DNA of 64,000 bases, taken from positions 62,001 through 126,000 of the forward strand of contig JBKQSS010000041.1 in assembly GCA_052143535.1 (NCBI GenBank), in the 5' to 3' direction. This document shows positions 8,903-16,753 of the stretch, piece by piece. Origin of the DNA: JADGRA01 sp052143535 (GTDB taxonomy: Bacteria; Myxococcota; Myxococcia; Myxococcales; Myxococcaceae). Within the stretch, counting starts at the first letter, position 1. Every line of letters begins with the position of its first letter. The notes under the pieces were generated by a model that worked only from the letters and a program-made list of their open reading frames with translations, did not search any database and was not told the DNA's origin. A program made the position numbers and the translations under genes.

Positions 8903-9133
8903 ATGACCAACCTTGCTCTTGCATTCCTCGGTGCTGGTATTGCCGCCGGCCTCTCCGTCCTCGGCGTTGGCGTCGGCATCGGCCAGCTGGCCCGTGGGGC
9001 GATGGAGGCCACCGGTCGTCAGCCATCGGCCACCAATGACATCCGCACCAGCATGTTGATTGCCGCGGCGCTCATTGAAGGCGTCGGCTTCGCCGGCATC
9101 GTGGTGGCCTTCCTCCTGGCCGGGAAGAGCTAA
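8903..9133 (+). CDS. atpE: ATP synthase F0 subunit c
   Basis: A 76-residue hairpin protein that oligomerises into the rotor c-ring. Helix 1 carries the tight-packing Gly series GVGVGIG. Helix 2 carries the ion-binding glutamate E59 in ALIEGVGF. The residues used for sodium coordination in Na-type c subunits (Gln in helix 1 and Ser/Thr after the Glu) are absent, which suggests proton coupling. A 109-nt untranslated gap precedes it, with a good RBS (taggaaa) just before the ATG. A strong hairpin follows it. Confidence 0.97.
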   Translation: MTNLALAFLGAGIAAGLSVLGVGVGIGQLARGAMEATGRQPSATNDIRTSMLIAAALIEGVGFAGIVVAFLLAGKS

Positions 9134-9159
9134 AGACTGACGTTACTGACTCCTCTCTC

Positions 9160-9189
9160 CCTCGCGGGGGGGGAAACCCCCCGCGGAGG
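9160..9189 (+). terminator. GC-rich hairpin between atpE and atpF
   Basis: The arms are cctc-gcgggggg and ccccccgc-g-gagg, giving about 12 paired bases with a single-base bulge and a short GGAAA-like loop. There is no U-tract, so it is more likely an mRNA-stability or partial-termination element than a full terminator. It lies 27 nt after atpE and 37 nt before atpF, where the c subunit needs to be made in excess over b. Confidence 0.45.
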
Positions 9190-9225
9190 AGGCTCCTGTT
9201 CGCCTCACCCGAGACGCTTCCGCCC

Positions 9226-9756
9226 ATGCCCCTCCTGCTCGCTGAAAGTGGCTTCCTCGAGGTCAAACCCGGCCTCATTTTTTGGACGCTGGTCACCTTC
9301 GCCATCGCCTCCTTCGTGCTGCGGCGAGTGGCCTGGGGCCCCATCGTCACCCGCGTCGACGAGCGAGAGAAGGCCATCCAAGCCGCCATCGACGCGGCCA
9401 AGCACGAGTGCGCCGAGGCTGAAAAGCTTCTCGGGGAGCAAAAGGCCGCCATCGCCCAGGCGCGGCGCGAAGCGGGGGAAATGGTGCGCAAGAATGCCGA
9501 GGACGTGGAGCGGCTGCGCGCCGACCTTCTGGCCAAAGCCCGCTCTCAGGCCGAGGAGCTGAAGGCGGATGCCAAGCGCTCCATCGAGGACGAGAAGCTG
9601 AAAGCGGTGGCAGAAGTGAAGGGCGTGGCCGCTGACCTGGCCATCCAAATTGCCGAGAAGCTGCTCGGCGAGCACCTCGACGCCGACAAGCAGCGGAAGC
9701 TGGCGCAGCAGTACCTCGAGTCCCTCAGCCGCACCGCCCCGTCGCGGCCCGCTTAA
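9226..9756 (+). CDS. atpF: ATP synthase F0 subunit b
   Basis: Subunit b is the peripheral stalk joining F0 to F1. The 176-aa protein has one N-terminal membrane helix (LIFWTLVTFAIASFVLRR). A long charged alpha-helix rich in Ala/Glu/Lys/Arg follows, with WGPIVTRVDEREKAI typical of the family. Genes for delta, alpha, gamma, beta and epsilon do not follow; ychF comes next instead. The F1 half must therefore be encoded elsewhere. Confidence 0.95.
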   Translation: MPLLLAESGFLEVKPGLIFWTLVTFAIASFVLRRVAWGPIVTRVDEREKAIQAAIDAAKHECAEAEKLLGEQKAAIAQARREAGEMVRKNAEDVERLRADLLAKARSQAEELKADAKRSIEDEKLKAVAEVKGVAADLAIQIAEKLLGEHLDADKQRKLAQQYLESLSRTAPSRPA

Positions 9757-9763
9757 AGCGTCC

Positions 9764-10873
9764 GTGGGACTGAGCATCGGCATCGTCGGGCTGCCCAACG
9801 TGGGTAAGTCCACGCTTTTCAACGCCCTCTCCGCGGCCGGGGCCCAGGCGGCCAACTACCCCTTTTGCACCATCGAGCCCAACGTCGGCGTGGTGCCGGT
9901 GCCGGACCCCCGACTGGACCAGCTTTCGGCGCTGGTGAAGCCGAAGCAGACGCTGCACGCGACACTCGAGTTTTTCGACATCGCCGGACTGGTGCGCGGA
10001 GCCTCCAAGGGGGAGGGCTTGGGAAACCAATTCCTCGCCAACATCCGCCAGGTGGACGCGGTGCTGCACGTCTTGCGCTGCTTCGAGGACGCCAACGTCA
10101 TCCACGTCGAGGGAGGGATTAACCCGCAGCGGGACCACGACGTGGTGGATACCGAGTTATGCCTCAAGGACTTGGACACCGTCGACAAGCGGCGGGAGCG
10201 CACCCAGAAGACGGCCAAGGCGGGCGGCAAGGCCGGGGAGGAGGCCAAGGCCGAGCTGGTGCTTTTGGACCGCGTCAAGGCGGCCCTCGACGCCGGGAGG
10301 CCGGTGCGGGCCCAGGGGCTACTGGCGGAGGAGCGGGTGCGGCTGCGGGACTTGTTTCTCCTCACCGACAAGCCGGTGCTTTACGTCGCCAACATTTCCG
10401 AGGCGCAGCTGGGCCATGAAGCGCAGGACCCACACGTCCAAGCGGTGCGCGCGCTGGCCGCGGCCGAGGGGGCCGAGGTGGTGGTGTTGGCGGCGGCCAT
10501 CGAGGCCGAAATTCAGCAGCTCCCGCCCCTGGAGCGGCCGGCCTTCCTCGCTGCGGTGGGCCTTGGCGAGCCCGGCCTCAACAAAGTGGTGCGCGCCGGC
10601 TATGCCCTGCTCGGCCTGCAAACCTACTTTACGGTGGGCGAGGAGGAGTGCCGGGCGTGGACGTTTCACAAGGGAGCCAAAGCGCCTGAGGCGGCCGGCG
10701 TCATCCACTCCGACTTCGAGCGCGGCTTCATCAAGGCGGAAGTCTTCGACTGGAAGGACCTCCTCAAGTACGGCAGCGAGGCGGCGGTGCGCGAGAAGGG
10801 CCTGTTGCGCGTCGAAGGCCGCGACTACGTCGTCAAGGATGGCGACTGCATGCACTTCCGCTTCAACGTCTAG
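9764..10873 (+). CDS. ychF: Redox-regulated ribosome-binding P-loop NTPase YchF (Obg family)
   Basis: YchF/OLA1 is a universally conserved Obg-family ATPase/GTPase that binds ribosomes and affects stress responses. The GTG at 9764 gives a 369-aa protein beginning MGLSIGIVGLPNVGKST, which fits the family start exactly (YchF is about 363 aa). G1 is GLPNVGKST and G3 is DIAGLVRGASKGEGLGNQFL. The C-terminal TGS domain begins at about YFTVGEEECRAWTF and ends MHFRFNV. It follows atpF after 7 nt. Confidence 0.96.
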   Translation: MGLSIGIVGLPNVGKSTLFNALSAAGAQAANYPFCTIEPNVGVVPVPDPRLDQLSALVKPKQTLHATLEFFDIAGLVRGASKGEGLGNQFLANIRQVDAVLHVLRCFEDANVIHVEGGINPQRDHDVVDTELCLKDLDTVDKRRERTQKTAKAGGKAGEEAKAELVLLDRVKAALDAGRPVRAQGLLAEERVRLRDLFLLTDKPVLYVANISEAQLGHEAQDPHVQAVRALAAAEGAEVVVLAAAIEAEIQQLPPLERPAFLAAVGLGEPGLNKVVRAGYALLGLQTYFTVGEEECRAWTFHKGAKAPEAAGVIHSDFERGFIKAEVFDWKDLLKYGSEAAVREKGLLRVEGRDYVVKDGDCMHFRFNV

Positions 10874-10879
10874 CCACCG

Positions 10880-10910
10880 CCCACCGGGTATGCGGCTACC
10901 CCGGGGTGGG
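10880..10910 (+). terminator. Hairpin after ychF
   Basis: cccacc-gggta (10880-10890) can pair with taccccggggtggg (10897-10910) apart from a three-base bulge. It starts 6 nt after the ychF stop. No U-run follows, so factor-independent termination is uncertain. Confidence 0.3.
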
Positions 10911-11045
10911 TCGCCGCTCTTGGAAACGCGGTTGTGCGCAAAGTAAGCGTTGAGTGGCTTACCAACGCGGTTGGCCCAGTCGGAAAATTTGCCGGCAAAA
11001 GCGCGGGCGGTGGGCGAAGGGGCGAGAGTAGACTGAGAGGCCAAA

Positions 11046-12269
11046 GTGAAAACCTCTGCGGGGCACTCCCCGCTGGGCCTCGTCCGGAGTTGCCGTCTTC
11101 TCTGGCGCCGCCTCCGTCGGGCCTTTCAGGAACGTACCCAGCTGGTTGTCGAGGCAGGGGAGAGCGGCGAGCGGCTGGTGGCCAAGGTGCGATTGGTCTC
11201 CATTGCGCTGTTGGCGCTCATCCAGCTCACCCCGCTGCTTGGCCTGGGCGGGGTGCCGCGGCGGGCGGCCTTCTTCAGCCAGGAGGCGGCGGTGGGACGG
11301 GGGCTGACGGCCGCCGGCCTGGCGGCCGCGCTGCTCATTTACGTCGCCGTCCGCTACGGCTACCGGCCGTGGATTGGGGTGTTGAGTATTGTCGTGGACG
11401 TCACCCTGGTGAGTGCCGGACTGGCCGTCTTCTTCGTCCTGGACCGGCCGCTCACCGCGTTGAATAGCCGCGTCGTCTTCGAGGTGTACTTCCTGGCCAT
11501 TGCCAGCGCGGGACTGCGCTACGACTGGCGTTTGTGTGTGGTGGCCGCGGCTCTCGCCGCGGCCGAATACCTGGGCCTCTCCGTCTACGCCTCGAGGCAC
11601 TGGGACTTGGTGGCGGCGGCCGCCGCCCACCCGATGTATGGCGAATTCAGCTGGACCTCCCAGGTGTCGCGGATGGTGGTGCTGGCCGGCGCGGGGTTGA
11701 TGGGGGCGGCGGTGGCGCTGCGCGGCCACCGCTGGCGGCACCTCTCTGGGACAGACGCGCTCACCGGCCTGGCCAACCGCGCCTGGTTTGAGGAGCGTCT
11801 GGAGGAGGAGATGAGCCGCGCCCGCCGCACTGGAGGCTCGCTCACCATTGCCGTGGCGGACCTCGACAGCTTCCGGGAGATGAATAGCGCGCACGGCCAT
11901 GCCGGCGGGGACCTCGCGCTGCAGGCGGTGGCCCACCGCCTCCGGCAGTCCATTCGCAAGAGTGACTTGGCCGCCCGGCTTGGGGGAGATGAATTCGTCC
12001 TCGCCTTTCCGGCCACCGACGTTGCCCAGGCAGTGCTTCGGCTGGATGGCCTGCGGCAGGAGATTGCCGACTTGCAGGTGCTGCTCGGCCGCACCGCGCT
12101 GAGTGTCACCATGAGCGTCGGCGTCGCCAGTTGGCCGGCGGACGGGCAGGACTTCGAGGGGGTGCTGGCCCAGGCCGACGCGCGCACCTTCGAGGCCAAG
12201 CGGCTCGGCAAAAACCGCGTGGTCGGCCCGGGGCCGGCCCGTGTCGCGGACCTCTCGGCGCACGGCTAA
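11046..12269 (+). CDS. Membrane-bound diguanylate cyclase (GGDEF)
   Basis: A 407-residue protein likely to make cyclic-di-GMP. The N-terminal half has about six hydrophobic helices (residues about 45-225) that look like a membrane sensor. The C-terminal half is a GGDEF domain starting at DALTGLANR. The active-site motif GGDEF is intact at residues 313-317. An RxxD allosteric inhibition site (R304-D307) sits five residues before it, so the enzyme should be active and product-inhibited. GTG start. It stands alone after the ychF hairpin. The signal it senses is not evident. Confidence 0.9.
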   Translation: MKTSAGHSPLGLVRSCRLLWRRLRRAFQERTQLVVEAGESGERLVAKVRLVSIALLALIQLTPLLGLGGVPRRAAFFSQEAAVGRGLTAAGLAAALLIYVAVRYGYRPWIGVLSIVVDVTLVSAGLAVFFVLDRPLTALNSRVVFEVYFLAIASAGLRYDWRLCVVAAALAAAEYLGLSVYASRHWDLVAAAAAHPMYGEFSWTSQVSRMVVLAGAGLMGAAVALRGHRWRHLSGTDALTGLANRAWFEERLEEEMSRARRTGGSLTIAVADLDSFREMNSAHGHAGGDLALQAVAHRLRQSIRKSDLAARLGGDEFVLAFPATDVAQAVLRLDGLRQEIADLQVLLGRTALSVTMSVGVASWPADGQDFEGVLAQADARTFEAKRLGKNRVVGPGPARVADLSAHG

Positions 12270-12284
12270 ACTGCCCTGTCCCCC

Positions 12285-12761
12285 ATGACGCCGGTCGACC
12301 TCCAGCGCCTGTTGGAGCTCGGGCTTTTGCGCACTCCGCCGGCGGCCCTCAAGGGCCCACTTTCGCTGCTTGGCCTGTGCGCCACCGGCGCGCTGGAGGG
12401 TGGGCTGTCGGTGGCCAGGGACGTGCGCGCCGATGAGTTGGTGGGTCCCCTGTGCAGCTACCTCGGTGGCCCGGCCGCGCGGCTGCGAGTCCTGGATGTG
12501 CGGAGGGAGCCGCCCGAGCTCTGGGTGCGGGTCAAGGGTGAGGAAGCGTGTTGGGCGATTCCGGATGTGGCAGCGCTGGTGACGCAGCTCAACCGCTGCT
12601 ACCGGGAGCAGTCACTCGTGCCAGCCGTGGCCAGGCTGGGAGAATGGGAGGGTGCCTGGCAGCTGTGGTGCATCAGAAAGCAGGCGCTGGCCGCCGTCCT
12701 GGCAGAGGCCTTCTTGAGGGCCGAGAACTCGAGCGAGCTCTCGGCCCTGGTTGGGGCTTGA
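12285..12761 (+). CDS. Hypothetical cytosolic protein
   Basis: A 158-residue soluble protein with no signal peptide or membrane segment, starting 15 nt after the diguanylate cyclase. The body reads as an alpha/beta domain (LRVLDVRREPPELWVRVKGEEACW) followed by amphipathic helices. No recognised motif. Co-transcription with the cyclase is likely from spacing, but a functional link is only a guess. Convergent with the small minus-strand gene after it. Confidence 0.6.
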   Translation: MTPVDLQRLLELGLLRTPPAALKGPLSLLGLCATGALEGGLSVARDVRADELVGPLCSYLGGPAARLRVLDVRREPPELWVRVKGEEACWAIPDVAALVTQLNRCYREQSLVPAVARLGEWEGAWQLWCIRKQALAAVLAEAFLRAENSSELSALVGA

Positions 12762-12765
12762 CGCT

Positions 12766-12954
12766 TCAGGACGCACGACCCAGAGCGACGAGGGATACCC
12801 CAGCATGCGAGGCCGCCAGTGCAGCGAGCTCACCCGAGCGCACTGCCTCCACCACCAGCGCTGCCGCCCCGAGCGCGTAAAACAGGCACAGCGCGATGAC
12901 CAGCAGGGGAAGTCCAAACGACGTAATGCGCTTCTCGGCAACGATGGAATTCAT
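12766..12954 (-). CDS. Small single-span membrane protein
   Basis: A 62-residue product with one strongly hydrophobic helix (FGLPLLVIALCLFYALGAAALVV) flanked by KRITS and a short Ala-rich tail. The start is supported by a near-perfect gaggag ribosome-binding site (complement of 12964-12969) nine bases before the ATG at 12954. The upstream in-frame ATG at 12987 lacks this. Nothing indicates the function. Coding status rests on the RBS and the well-formed helix. Confidence 0.55.
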   Translation of the reverse strand: MNSIVAEKRITSFGLPLLVIALCLFYALGAAALVVEAVRSGELAALAASHAGVSLVALGRAS

Positions 12955-13107
12955 GGCGCAGCACTCCTCAGGACAGGTGGCCATCATCGACCGCCTGCGA
13001 TGGGAAGACGCTTCAGCCGGCCAGCCATTGCGTGACGTCGCGGTGTCGAGGCGAGCACAGTTTTCTGCACCGCTCAGGCCCAGGTGTTACAGCTGGCAAC
13101 ATCCCGT

Positions 13108-14280
13108 ATGCCCCAGCCTTTTCCGCAGCGCCGTCGGCTGCTCTCCTTCTTCCTGACCGTGGCGGCCGTCTTTGGGCTGTTGCACCTCTACCCCGGCGTG
13201 CGTCTTCTGTCCGACACGCACCTCTCCGCGGGCTGGGCCGCCCTCGGCTGGACGCTTCTCGGGCTGGCTGTGGCGTCGGTGCCCACTGGCTTCATCCTCG
13301 TTCGCTCGCATGGGAATACCCTCACCCGCGGCCTCTTCACCTTCGCCACGTTTTGGCTCGGGGCGGCCGGCATTCTCCTCACCGCCACCCTCCTCACGGA
13401 CTTGGGCCGGCTGGCCTGGGACTTCACCAGGGGCTTTCCGCACGGTGCTGCCCAAGTGCACGAGGCGCGGGTGCAGGCCGCCCTCATCCTCCTCCTGGCC
13501 GTCGCGCTGACGGCGTGGGCGCTCTTCAGCGCAGCGCTGGTGCTGCGGCTGCGCCGGGTGACGGTGCGCCTGGCCGGGCTCGGCAGCGGCCTCGAGGGGC
13601 TGCGGATTGTGCAAATCTCCGACCTCCACATTCACCGGGCGCCTGACCGACGGTTTCTCCAGCGGGTGGTGGCGCGGGTGAATGCGCTGGCCCCGGACAT
13701 CGTGGCGGTGACGGGGGACTTGGTGGATGGGCTGGTGCCGGCGGTGCGGGACCTCATCGCGCCGTTGGGCGAGCTGCGCGCCCGCTTCGGCGTCTACTAC
13801 GTCACCGGCAATCACGAGTACTACTGGGGTGGCCCGGCTTGGGAGGCGGAAGTCCATGGACTCGGCCTCACCGTGCTGCGCAATACCCACCGCGTCATCG
13901 CCCGGGGCGGTAGCGAGCTCGCCTTGGGCGGCGTGCCGGACCTCCAGGGCATCCGCTTCCACCCAGACCACGCCTGCCGTCCGGACTTGGCCTTCGCTGG
14001 CGCGCCGCCCGGTATCCCGCGCATTTTGTTGGCGCACCAGCCGGCCGCGGCGCGTACCGCCGCGGAGGCCGGCGTGCACTTGCAGCTGTCCGGACATACC
14101 CATGGTGGACAAATTTTCCCCTTCCACCTTTTTGTGTGGCTGAGCCAGCCGGTGCTGAGCGGCCTGCGCAAGCTGTGGGGCATTTGGGTGTACACCCACC
14201 GCGGGACGGGCACCTGGGGACCCCGCATGCGGTTGGGTGCGGCTCCAGAAATTGCCGAGATTACGCTTCGCGCGGCCTAG
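13108..14280 (+). CDS. Membrane-anchored metallophosphoesterase (YkuE/YaeI-like)
   Basis: A protein of about 390 residues with four N-terminal membrane helices (residues about 10-165) and a C-terminal calcineurin-like phosphoesterase domain. All metal-ligand motifs are present: QISDLHIH, GDLVDG, GNHEYYWGG, LAHQP and SGHTHGGQ. This layout matches YkuE/YaeI-type enzymes, some of which remove phosphate from lipid A precursors or phosphodiesters. The substrate here is unknown. ATG 13108 was chosen; a GTG at 13084 would add eight residues. No strong RBS is seen for either. Confidence 0.85.
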   Translation: MPQPFPQRRRLLSFFLTVAAVFGLLHLYPGVRLLSDTHLSAGWAALGWTLLGLAVASVPTGFILVRSHGNTLTRGLFTFATFWLGAAGILLTATLLTDLGRLAWDFTRGFPHGAAQVHEARVQAALILLLAVALTAWALFSAALVLRLRRVTVRLAGLGSGLEGLRIVQISDLHIHRAPDRRFLQRVVARVNALAPDIVAVTGDLVDGLVPAVRDLIAPLGELRARFGVYYVTGNHEYYWGGPAWEAEVHGLGLTVLRNTHRVIARGGSELALGGVPDLQGIRFHPDHACRPDLAFAGAPPGIPRILLAHQPAAARTAAEAGVHLQLSGHTHGGQIFPFHLFVWLSQPVLSGLRKLWGIWVYTHRGTGTWGPRMRLGAAPEIAEITLRAA

Positions 14281-14307
14281 ACGCCGGCACTCGGGGCCGA
14301 GGCGGCC

Positions 14308-14733
14308 GTGGCCTTGCGTCGGCCCGAGCGCCCGAGGCAGGCTCCAGCGGGCGTGCGTCCCCTCACTTCCGGCGGCGTCCTCGTGCTGGCTCTCCTCGGG
14401 TGCGTGAGCGAGCCGCGTCCGGTGGCGGAAAGTCGCCCGCCGGCCTTCATCGGCACGCCCGGTCCCGCCAAGCCGGACGGCTGCCCGGTGCAGCTGCTCT
14501 TGTCGCGCCGCGACCGACCGGCCCAGCCCATCGAGGACATCGCCACCGTCTCGGCCATGGCCAACACCCTCGAAGAGTGCAAGCAGCAGCTGGTGGTGCG
14601 CGAGGCCTGTCGCTACGGCGGAGACGTGCTGTACGTCTTCGAGACGGGCCAGGCGTCGGTGGGCCTGTCGACGCCGGTGGTGTGGTGCGCGGCGAAGCTG
14701 GCGCGGCTTTTGGGCCCGCCGTCGGCGCGCTAG
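14308..14733 (+). CDS. Putative lipoprotein
   Basis: A 141-residue protein with a basic N-terminus, hydrophobic helix and lipobox (LALLGC). A short mature domain of about 110 residues holds four cysteines and the stretch CRYGGDVLYVFETG. That stretch faintly recalls RcsF/DUF4156-type envelope-sensing lipoproteins, but the similarity is too weak to name it. GTG start. It converges on pdxA; both stop codons lie inside one palindrome. Confidence 0.6.
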   Translation: MALRRPERPRQAPAGVRPLTSGGVLVLALLGCVSEPRPVAESRPPAFIGTPGPAKPDGCPVQLLLSRRDRPAQPIEDIATVSAMANTLEECKQQLVVREACRYGGDVLYVFETGQASVGLSTPVVWCAAKLARLLGPPSAR

Positions 14734-14749
14734 CTTAGCTAAAGCTAGC
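14729..14749. terminator. Palindromic hairpin at convergent gene ends
   Basis: gctagctt (14729-14736) and aagctagc (14742-14749) form a perfect 8-bp stem around agcta. The TAG of the plus-strand lipoprotein and the stop of pdxA both fall inside the arms. It is symmetric, so it could work in both directions, but no U-tract follows on either side. Confidence 0.4.
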
Positions 14750-15740
14750 CCGTCCGGGCGGCGCGGGGGCGTCGGGGCGAGGCCAGCTCGGCCGCTTTGA
14801 GTAGAGCGCTCACCATGGGCGTACTGCTGGCCTGTCCGGTGCCGGCCAGCGCGTAGGCCACCCCGTGGTCCGGCGAGGTGCGAGGCAGGGGTAAGCCCAA
14901 GGTGACATTCACCGTGTGCTCGAAGTCGAGCGCCTTGGCCACCACCAGTCCTTGGTCATGGTACATGACCAGCACCGCGTCGTAGGGCATCCGCTCGGGG
15001 TGGGCGAAGAGGCCGTCGGCGGGCAGCGGCCCGGTGCAGTCCACGCCGCGCCGCCGCGCGCGGGCCACTGCCGGGGCAATGGTACGCACCTCCTCGTCGC
15101 CGAGGAGCCCGCCCTCGCCGGCGTGGGGGTTGAGGCCAGTGACGGCCAGGCGCGGGGGCCGGCGAAACCTCGGCTTGAGCGCCGCGGACAGTAGCTGCAG
15201 CTGCGCGGTGAGCCGCTGCACGCTCAAGGCAGCGCTGACGTCGCGCAACGGCAGGTGGTTGGTGGCCAGCGCCACCCGCAGCCGAGGGCCGTCCATCAAC
15301 ATCAACACTTCGCAGCCGAAGGCCTCGGCCAAAAGCTCGGTGTGCCCAAAGAAGCGGGTGCCGGTGCGGAGAATTTGCTCCTTGGAGACAGGGGCGGTGC
15401 ACAGCGCGTCCACCAGCCCGGCCTTGGCCGCGGCCACCAGCGCGTGGACATAGGCGAGCTGCGCCTTGCCGCCGGCCCGGGTGGGCTTGCCCGGCCGGGC
15501 CTCTTTGGCCGCCAGCTCGCTCACCGTCACCAGCGCCGGGCCGCTCGATGGGCTGAGGGCGCCTGGCGCCCGCCGCACCAATGGACGCAAGCTAGCGAAG
15601 CGCTCGAGGGTGGGGCCGTCGCCGAAGAGGACGGGGACCAGCGCCTGTTGGACGCCGGGGTGCGCCAGCGCCACGGCCAGCACTTCCGGGCCAATCCCCG
15701 AGGGGTCGCCCATGGAGATGCCCACCCGGGGAAGCGTCAC
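14745..15740 (-). CDS. pdxA: 4-hydroxythreonine-4-phosphate dehydrogenase
   Basis: PdxA oxidises 4-phosphohydroxy-L-threonine in the DXP-dependent pyridoxal phosphate pathway. At 331 aa it is family-typical. Visible signatures are GISMGDPSGIGPEV at the N-terminus, the substrate/metal histidine in FGHTELLAEA, GLNPHAGEGG, VMYHDQGL and RTSPDHGVAYALAG. Its start overlaps the stop of the upstream SurA-like gene by 4 nt (15737-15740). The surA-pdxA order is also found in E. coli. Confidence 0.96.
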   Translation of the reverse strand: MTLPRVGISMGDPSGIGPEVLAVALAHPGVQQALVPVLFGDGPTLERFASLRPLVRRAPGALSPSSGPALVTVSELAAKEARPGKPTRAGGKAQLAYVHALVAAAKAGLVDALCTAPVSKEQILRTGTRFFGHTELLAEAFGCEVLMLMDGPRLRVALATNHLPLRDVSAALSVQRLTAQLQLLSAALKPRFRRPPRLAVTGLNPHAGEGGLLGDEEVRTIAPAVARARRRGVDCTGPLPADGLFAHPERMPYDAVLVMYHDQGLVVAKALDFEHTVNVTLGLPLPRTSPDHGVAYALAGTGQASSTPMVSALLKAAELASPRRPRAARTG

Positions 15741-16753
15741 GGGGCCTTCTGATGGACGGCGACTGGGGGTGGCCCGAGCTTAATTTCCACCACCGCCGCA
15801 TCCCGCAGCTGCTTGACGTACTGCAAGGAGGCGCGTTCCCCTTGCTCACGCCGCAGCTTCTCCTCAATCTGTGGCTTGAGGTCAGCCAGCGGCAATAGCC
15901 CGATGGCGCGCACCTCCTCCAGCTTGAGGACGTGCCAGCCGAGGCTGGTGCGCACCGGCTCGGAAACCTCGCCCGGCTTGAGACTGAAGGCCACCTTCTC
16001 GAAGGCCGGCACCATCGCCCCGTGGCGGAAGAAGCCCAAGTCCCCGCCATCCTGGGCGCTCGAGCCCTGGCTTTTTTGCTTGGCCAAGGTGGCGAAGTCC
16101 ACGCCCGCTTGACGGGCCTCGGCAGCGATGGCCTTGGCCAGCGCGTAGTCTTGGTCCACCTCGGCAGCAGTGGCGGTGCCAGGCACCTGAATCACAATCT
16201 GCCGGACGTGCACCTCCAGCTCCTTGCCCTCCTCGCGCGCCATCCGGTCGTACTCGCTCTGGACGTCTGCCTCGGACACCTTCACCAGCTTCTGCACCTT
16301 TTCCCGGAGCAGCTGGTAGCGGCCCAGCTGCTTGCGCATCTGCTCGCGGTACTCAGAGAGCGTCAGGCCCTCGTTGACCACCGCTTGGGCGAACTGGTCC
16401 GCCGTGAAGTTGTAGCGCTTCATCACCTCCTGGATGCTCGCGTCGACTTGCTTGTCGTCGATGGTGAGCTTGGACTCGCGCAGCTCCTGGTCGAGGACGC
16501 GCTCGTCAATCAGCTGGTCGAGCATCCGGCGGGTAATCTCATCGTGCTTCTTGGGGCGGTTTTCAGGGGTGGTGTCCTGGTCCGCTTTCTGGAACTCGGC
16601 ACTGGCGCGCTTCATCACGTCGCCGAGGGTAATAATCTCGTTGTTCACCACCGCCGCCACCCGGTCCACCATTTCGCCCCGCGCCTTGGGGGCGAACAGT
16701 CCGAAGGCCAAACCGAGTGCCAGGGTGGCGCGCGAGGTACGTCCAGGCCTCAT
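15737..16753 (-). CDS. surA: SurA-like periplasmic peptidyl-prolyl isomerase/chaperone
   Basis: A 338-residue secreted protein. The signal peptide ends around PKARG, then VDRVAAVVNNEIITLGDV matches the SurA N-terminal chaperone domain. One parvulin domain follows at about residues 175-275, with GGDLGFFRHGAMVPAFEKVAFSLKPGEVSEPV. E. coli SurA has two parvulin domains; this one has one. It is third of three related genes on the minus strand and adjoins pdxA with a 4-nt overlap. Role in outer-membrane protein folding is inferred from family. Confidence 0.88.
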   Translation of the reverse strand: MRPGRTSRATLALGLAFGLFAPKARGEMVDRVAAVVNNEIITLGDVMKRASAEFQKADQDTTPENRPKKHDEITRRMLDQLIDERVLDQELRESKLTIDDKQVDASIQEVMKRYNFTADQFAQAVVNEGLTLSEYREQMRKQLGRYQLLREKVQKLVKVSEADVQSEYDRMAREEGKELEVHVRQIVIQVPGTATAAEVDQDYALAKAIAAEARQAGVDFATLAKQKSQGSSAQDGGDLGFFRHGAMVPAFEKVAFSLKPGEVSEPVRTSLGWHVLKLEEVRAIGLLPLADLKPQIEEKLRREQGERASLQYVKQLRDAAVVEIKLGPPPVAVHQKAP

